Positions 8,770-11,733 of a stretch of DNA of 11,733 bases are shown piece after piece. The notes under the pieces are model-generated. The model was not told where the DNA came from. It worked only from the letters and a program-made list of their open reading frames with translations, and searched no databases. The stretch spans positions 1 through 11,733 of the forward strand of contig JASLHF010000121.1 of NCBI GenBank assembly GCA_030152275.1, given 5' to 3'. Numbering within the stretch: position 1 is the stretch's first letter; each line of letters begins with the position of its first letter. Position numbers and translations under genes: made by a program. Source of the stretch: Acinetobacter sp. (GTDB taxonomy: Bacteria > Pseudomonadota > Gammaproteobacteria > Pseudomonadales > Moraxellaceae).

Positions 8770-9372
8770 ATGATCGGATGTCTCATTGGTGAAGTGCTTG
8801 CACTGGAAATTTCAACGGTGCTGTTGAATGTAAATGGCGTAGGTTATGAAGTAGATACACCGCTGTCTACATTTTGCCAATTGCAGAAAGGCCAGAAAGT
8901 GACGTTATGGACGCATCTAGTGGTGCGCGAAGATGCACAGCTTCTGTTCGGCTTTGCCAATGCGCAGGAAAAAACTATTTTCCGTACTCTGCTGAAAGTG
9001 AACGGCGTCGGCCCTAAAATGGCACTTGCTATCTTATCTACATTAAGCGTCGAAATGCTGATTCATACTGTAGAAAATGAAGATGTGAATACATTAGTCA
9101 AAGTACCGGGAGTCGGCAAAAAAACTGCCGAACGCTTGATGATTGAACTGCGTGACCGCTTTAAAGCCATGTCTTCCGGCACAGCGCCAAGCAACTCGAC
9201 TGCCGAACAAATTCAATTCACTGGCAATTCTGCTGTTGCAGAAGCAGAAGCCGCGCTACAGTCCTTAGGCTACAAACCAGCCGAAGCGCAAAAACTGGTC
9301 AATGCAGCCAAAGGCGACTTTACCGAAGCCAGCGACATTATCCGTGCAGCACTTAAATCAATGAATAAATAA
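8770..9372 (+). CDS. ruvA: Holliday junction branch migration protein RuvA
   Basis: Binds four-way DNA junctions as a tetramer and recruits the RuvB motor for branch migration in recombinational repair. It has 200 residues, close to the usual 200-203. Domain I (about 1-62) is the OB fold starting MIGCLIGEV. Its acidic pin corresponds to E54-D55 in VVREDAQLL. Domain II holds two helix-hairpin-helix motifs: LLKVNGVGPKMAL at 74-86 and LVKVPGVGKKTAERL at 109-123. A flexible Ser/Thr-rich linker (about 133-152) leads to domain III (153-200), which contacts RuvB. The Shine-Dalgarno sequence is weak. An overlapping ATG at 8765 is immediately stopped, leaving 8770 as the start. Unusually, ruvB does not follow directly: 244 bases with several hairpins intervene. 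Confidence 0.97.
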   Translation: MIGCLIGEVLALEISTVLLNVNGVGYEVDTPLSTFCQLQKGQKVTLWTHLVVREDAQLLFGFANAQEKTIFRTLLKVNGVGPKMALAILSTLSVEMLIHTVENEDVNTLVKVPGVGKKTAERLMIELRDRFKAMSSGTAPSNSTAEQIQFTGNSAVAEAEAALQSLGYKPAEAQKLVNAAKGDFTEASDIIRAALKSMNK

Positions 9373-9438
9373 CTTTTAGTTTCTAATCAGCGCTGTATCC
9401 TTGCTTTTTAGAACTATAGACAATATTTGAGTCATGAA

Positions 9439-9456
9439 AGCGACATGGATGTCGCT
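9439..9456 (+). ncRNA. GGA-loop hairpin 1 in the ruvA-ruvB gap
   Basis: AGCGAC and GTCGCT form a six-base-pair stem around the hexaloop ATGGAT. The loop is closed by AC/GU, so ACATGGATGT matches most of the published CsrA/RsmA consensus (RUACARGGAUGU) on the plus strand. It may instead be one unit of a dispersed intergenic repeat. No promoter that would make it a separate RNA is evident. Confidence 0.4.
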
Positions 9457-9493
9457 GTTAAACTGTGCTACAAGGACGTAGCATCAGTTTAAC
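9457..9493 (+). ncRNA. GGA-loop hairpin 2 in the ruvA-ruvB gap
   Basis: This is the strongest structure of the gap. GTTAAACTG pairs perfectly with CAGTTTAAC (nine base pairs, 9457-9465 with 9485-9493). A one-base bulge is followed by GCTAC/GTAGC around the hexaloop AAGGAC (9472-9477). TACAAGGACGT is very close to the CsrA/RsmA consensus. It abuts hairpin 1 with no spacer, which argues that the two belong to one element. Confidence 0.5.
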
Positions 9494-9505
9494 AAATGGG
9501 TTTTG

Positions 9506-9529
9506 TCACTTTTGCCCAGTCAAAAGTGA
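9506..9529. repeat. Hairpin 4 of the ruvA-ruvB gap
   Basis: TCACTTTTG and CAAAAGTGA form a perfect nine-base-pair stem with loop CCCAGT. A weaker five-pair hairpin (ACAAA/TTTGT, loop TGGGT, 9492-9506) lies between it and hairpin 2. There is no T run directly after it on the plus strand, so it is not a standard terminator for ruvA. Confidence 0.5.
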
Positions 9530-9537
9530 GAATCGCC

Positions 9538-9616
9538 TATACAATGGCATATAAAGTTCAATCGCTTTTTGAGGCTGTGATTCCTCCTTGACGATATAGA
9601 GATTAGTTTAATAAAT
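9538..9616 (+). promoter_or_regulatory. Likely ruvB upstream region, promoter not resolved
   Basis: Candidate -10 boxes are TACAAT (9540-9545) and TATAAA (9550-9555), each without a good -35. A TTGACG (9588-9593) resembles a -35, but its -10 would abut the ruvB ATG. CCTCCTT at 9583-9589 is complementary to a Shine-Dalgarno sequence. The ruvB start itself lacks an obvious Shine-Dalgarno sequence. Confidence 0.25.
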
Positions 9617-10618
9617 ATGCAAGACCGTCTTATCAGTGGTTCCGAAAAACCAGAAGACCACTTCGACCGCGCCATCCGCCCAACCTCCCTCGAAGACTAC
9701 ATTGGGCAACCGGTTGTCCGCGAACAAATGGAAATCTTTATCGGCGCAGCCCGCGGCCGCGAAGAAGCACTGGATCATACCCTGATCTTTGGCCCGCCGG
9801 GCTTAGGCAAAACCACACTGGCCAATATCATTGCCCGAGAGATGGGCGGCAACCTCAAATCCACATCAGGGCCTGTTCTAGAGCGTGCTGGTGACTTAGC
9901 CGCCATGCTCACCAACCTTGAAGAAGGCGACGTGCTGTTTATTGATGAAATTCACCGCCTCTCTCCCGTCATTGAAGAAATTCTGTATCCCGCAATGGAA
10001 GACTACCAGCTGGATATTATGATTGGTGAAGGCCCTGCTGCCCGTTCCATCAAACTGGATTTACCGCCCTTCACTCTAGTCGCAGCGACTACGCGGGCAG
10101 GCCTGCTGACTTCTCCGCTGCGTGACCGCTTCGGGATTGTGCAGCGTTTAGAATTCTATAGTGTGGCTGATCTCACCCACATTGTGACCCGTTCTGCCAA
10201 TTTAATGGACGTTCCTATTACCAAAGACGGCTCACAAGAGATTGCCCGCCGTGCGCGCGGCACTCCGCGTATTGCCAACCGTTTATTGCGCCGCGTTCGG
10301 GACTATGCTCAAGTCAAAGGCACAGGCGAAGTGACCCAAGAAATGGCACAGCGCGCACTCGATATGCTCAATGTTGATAAAGACGGTTTAGATACTTTAG
10401 ACCGCCGTTATCTTTCAATGTTATTGGAACGTTTTGACGGCGGCCCAGCCGGTGTAGAAGCTTTAGCCGCAGCAATGGCCGAAGACTCGGGCACATTGGA
10501 AGATGTTATTGAACCGTATTTAATTCAGCAAGGTTATGTGATGCGCACTGCGCGTGGCCGTATTGCCACCAATATGGCCTATTTGCAGTTTGGCATGACG
10601 CCGCCTGAGCCGAAGTAA
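9617..10618 (+). CDS. ruvB: Holliday junction branch migration ATPase RuvB
   Basis: Hexameric AAA+ motor that pumps DNA through the RuvA-bound junction. It has 333 residues, a typical length. The N-terminal RP(T/x)SLEDYIGQ signature is at 21-31. Walker A is GPPGLGKT at 59-66 and Walker B is LFIDEIH at 107-113. The sensor region is TLVAATTRAG at 153-162. PLRDRFG near 167-173 carries the arginine-finger area, and GTPRIANRLLRRVRDY is the sensor 2 and lid segment. The C-terminal winged helix ends in RTARGRIATNMAYLQFG. All motifs are intact. GC content is visibly higher than in the AT-rich sequence that follows. The transcript ends at the hairpin starting ten bases after the stop. Confidence 0.98.
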   Translation: MQDRLISGSEKPEDHFDRAIRPTSLEDYIGQPVVREQMEIFIGAARGREEALDHTLIFGPPGLGKTTLANIIAREMGGNLKSTSGPVLERAGDLAAMLTNLEEGDVLFIDEIHRLSPVIEEILYPAMEDYQLDIMIGEGPAARSIKLDLPPFTLVAATTRAGLLTSPLRDRFGIVQRLEFYSVADLTHIVTRSANLMDVPITKDGSQEIARRARGTPRIANRLLRRVRDYAQVKGTGEVTQEMAQRALDMLNVDKDGLDTLDRRYLSMLLERFDGGPAGVEALAAAMAEDSGTLEDVIEPYLIQQGYVMRTARGRIATNMAYLQFGMTPPEPK

Positions 10619-10628
10619 TAAATCATTA

Positions 10629-10652
10629 AAGCAGCTTAGGCTGCTTCTTTTT
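10629..10652 (+). terminator. Intrinsic terminator of ruvB
   Basis: AAGCAGC (10629-10635) and GCTGCTT (10640-10646) form a seven-base-pair stem with loop TTAG, followed by CTTTTT. The right arm and tail lie inside the last codons of the convergent minus-strand gene, whose stop codon is in the loop. One hairpin therefore sits at the junction of two converging genes. Confidence 0.8.
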
Positions 10653-10887
10653 CCAATATCTTTTTAAAGATTACTTTATTTTTATTGATCGCTACTTGAC
10701 ATTTTTGTACATCATCCATCAATTTATCTCGCCCCACAACCAGTCTATTTTTTACTGATACCACCATCATCATAGTCTCAGAAATAGCTCGGTCTATTTC
10801 ATCGTAAATATATACTTCCATTTCTAAAGCCGAAAATAATAACTTAGAGCGGCTTTCAAATAATTTGTCGAATTTGTTATTAATTTT
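10636..10887 (-). pseudogene. C-terminal part of a frameshifted membrane protein gene
   Basis: This 83-codon frame has no start of its own at its 5' end; its first ATG is at 10821. It is open from inside the run of six A at the end of the preceding 174-codon gene. Starting with Lys-Ile-Asn-Asn-Lys, it continues the amphipathic, Lys- and Glu-rich helical character of that protein and ends in LEKEAA. If one base of the A run (T run at 10884-10889) were absent, the two would read as one 255-residue protein. It could be a true mutation, a sequencing error in a homopolymer, or a slippage-controlled switch. A separate 61-residue protein from 10821 is less likely. Confidence 0.55.
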
Positions 10888-11404
10888 TTATAAATACTTC
10901 ATATTCGTAACTTCCTATTCCCATTTTTTCAGGAAACTCTAATTGCTCATGACTTAAATGCAACAAAGTAATCGATGATAAATATAATTCAGCATCAATA
11001 GTAAATTTTTCAGCAGCATACCTGAAACGACCGATAATATTTTTTTGCATCTCAGAGTGTTTATGTTGATTTTGCAATATAAGTTGCTGTTCAAATAGTT
11101 TTTTATTCAAATCTAATGCTGACTGTTCGGAAGCCATTATTTGCCGAATAATTATATCGAAAGACATTTTTGTCAATTTAAAACTTCTCCGCCCATACCA
11201 ATAAGCCAGCCACGTAGCAAAGCCACCCAAAATTAGTGCAACAATTACAGAAAGCGAAAAAGATGAGATGGCCGTTTTATCTGTAGATGCATTTAATTCC
11301 ATATGCGTTTTTGCAGGCGGCTGGATGACAATGGTTTGTACATTTTGCGGCACAGTCCACGGCAGCTGAATCATCAATTCAGGTTCAGTATTTTTTTGCG
11401 TCAT
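10880..11404 (-). CDS. Unrecognised single-pass membrane protein, probably truncated by frameshift
   Basis: Encodes 174 residues. An N-terminal segment of about 45 residues, acidic to neutral, is followed by one hydrophobic helix (about 48-70, SLSVIVALILGGFATWLAYWY). Then comes a basic stretch GRRSFKL, predicting the N-terminus outside and the larger C-terminal part in the cytoplasm. The rest is helical and Gln/Lys/Glu-rich, with possible coiled coil around 92-125. The frame ends three bases after a run of six A, and the next frame continues the same type of sequence, so the product is likely an incomplete version of a 255-residue protein. A perfect TATAAT lies four bases upstream of the ATG, so the message may be leaderless, or translation may begin at Met11. 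The region is AT-rich compared with ruvB. I do not recognise a family. Confidence 0.6.
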   Translation of the reverse strand: MTQKNTEPELMIQLPWTVPQNVQTIVIQPPAKTHMELNASTDKTAISSFSLSVIVALILGGFATWLAYWYGRRSFKLTKMSFDIIIRQIMASEQSALDLNKKLFEQQLILQNQHKHSEMQKNIIGRFRYAAEKFTIDAELYLSSITLLHLSHEQLEFPEKMGIGSYEYEVFIKN

Positions 11405-11733
11405 AAAATTATAAAAATTAAGTTAAATTAAAAATTTAACGCATATTTAAACGCAATTTAATCAATTAAAAAAGCAATAAATCCCGGCTAAAACCACAAA
11501 ACAACAGTGTTTAACCTAAAATTTCCCGTAGGGTTAAAAGCAAAGAAAGTTAAAAAATCGCGCGCTTTATAAACCGCAATCATGATGCACATATATTCAT
11601 ATGAACAAGCGCCAAGGCCTCCAGCCTTTACAGTTTGCCTCAGGATTTGAAACCTTGTGCCATTGGAGTGTATTTTCAGAGTGCTAAACTGCCCCCGTTA
11701 CTGCGCTTGCTCCAATATCATGATTGGCGCTTC
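11405..11733. other. AT-rich intergenic sequence at the window edge, no gene established
   Basis: These 329 bases contain an AT-rich inverted repeat GTTAAAT/ATTTAAC (11422-11428 and 11434-11440), TTTAACC/GGTTAAA (11510-11516 and 11532-11538), and the ten-base palindrome TTCATATGAA (11596-11605). AAGCGCCAA (11607-11615) is mirrored by TTGGCGCTT (11724-11732). A plus-strand frame is open from 11605 to the edge, with only TTG (11635) or GTG (11668) starts. A 28-codon frame from the ATG at 11601 stops at 11687. On the minus strand, 11698-11733 could be the last 11 codons of a gene entering from the right. None can be preferred from this window. Confidence 0.4.

Noticed and set aside
9506..9529. 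Rho-independent terminator for ruvA
   Set aside because: The stem is good, but it is followed by GAATCGCC with no T run, and it is 134 bases after the ruvA stop.
10860..10900. Programmed -1 frameshift at A AAA AAT
   Set aside because: The continuing downstream frame is +1 relative to the first frame, not -1, so the classical -1 slippery mechanism does not explain it.

Overview
The window looks like chromosomal DNA of an Acinetobacter-type gammaproteobacterium (Moraxellaceae). This rests on the character of the PurL, Dgt, RuvA and RuvB proteins, the moderate to low GC content and the style of the intergenic hairpins. It was judged by eye, without a database search.

Layout, left to right. Five genes read on the minus strand: a Bcr/CflA-type MFS efflux transporter (101-1303), a small predicted lipoprotein (1456-1878), a strong intrinsic terminator (1912-1937), the large single-chain FGAM synthase purL (1961-5797) and a lipoprotein-type M28 zinc peptidase (6034-7062). 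A divergent intergenic region (7063-7319) holds a nested inverted repeat and a 33-codon minus-strand ORF of uncertain status. Three plus-strand genes follow: dgt (dGTP triphosphohydrolase), ruvA and ruvB. They serve nucleotide-pool control and Holliday-junction processing. ruvB ends in a clear intrinsic terminator at 10629-10652.

Two places stand out. First, ruvA and ruvB are separated by 244 bases instead of being tightly coupled. The gap carries a run of stable hairpins, two of which present a GGA in a six-base loop closed by AC/GU pairs, the form recognised by CsrA/RsmA. It may be a dispersed repeat, a CsrA-binding RNA element, or both. Second, downstream of ruvB lies an AT-rich minus-strand gene for an unrecognised single-pass membrane protein. 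It is split into 174 and 83 codons by a one-base shift exactly at a run of six A. Removing one A would give one continuous 255-residue protein.

The last 329 bases (11405-11733) hold no gene I can establish. They contain AT-rich sequence, a few weak inverted repeats and short reading frames that run off the window edge. I see no CRISPR array, tRNA, rRNA, integrase, transposase or complete insertion sequence. No obvious multi-gene novel system is present; the most promising undescribed signals are the hairpin array and the frameshifted membrane protein.
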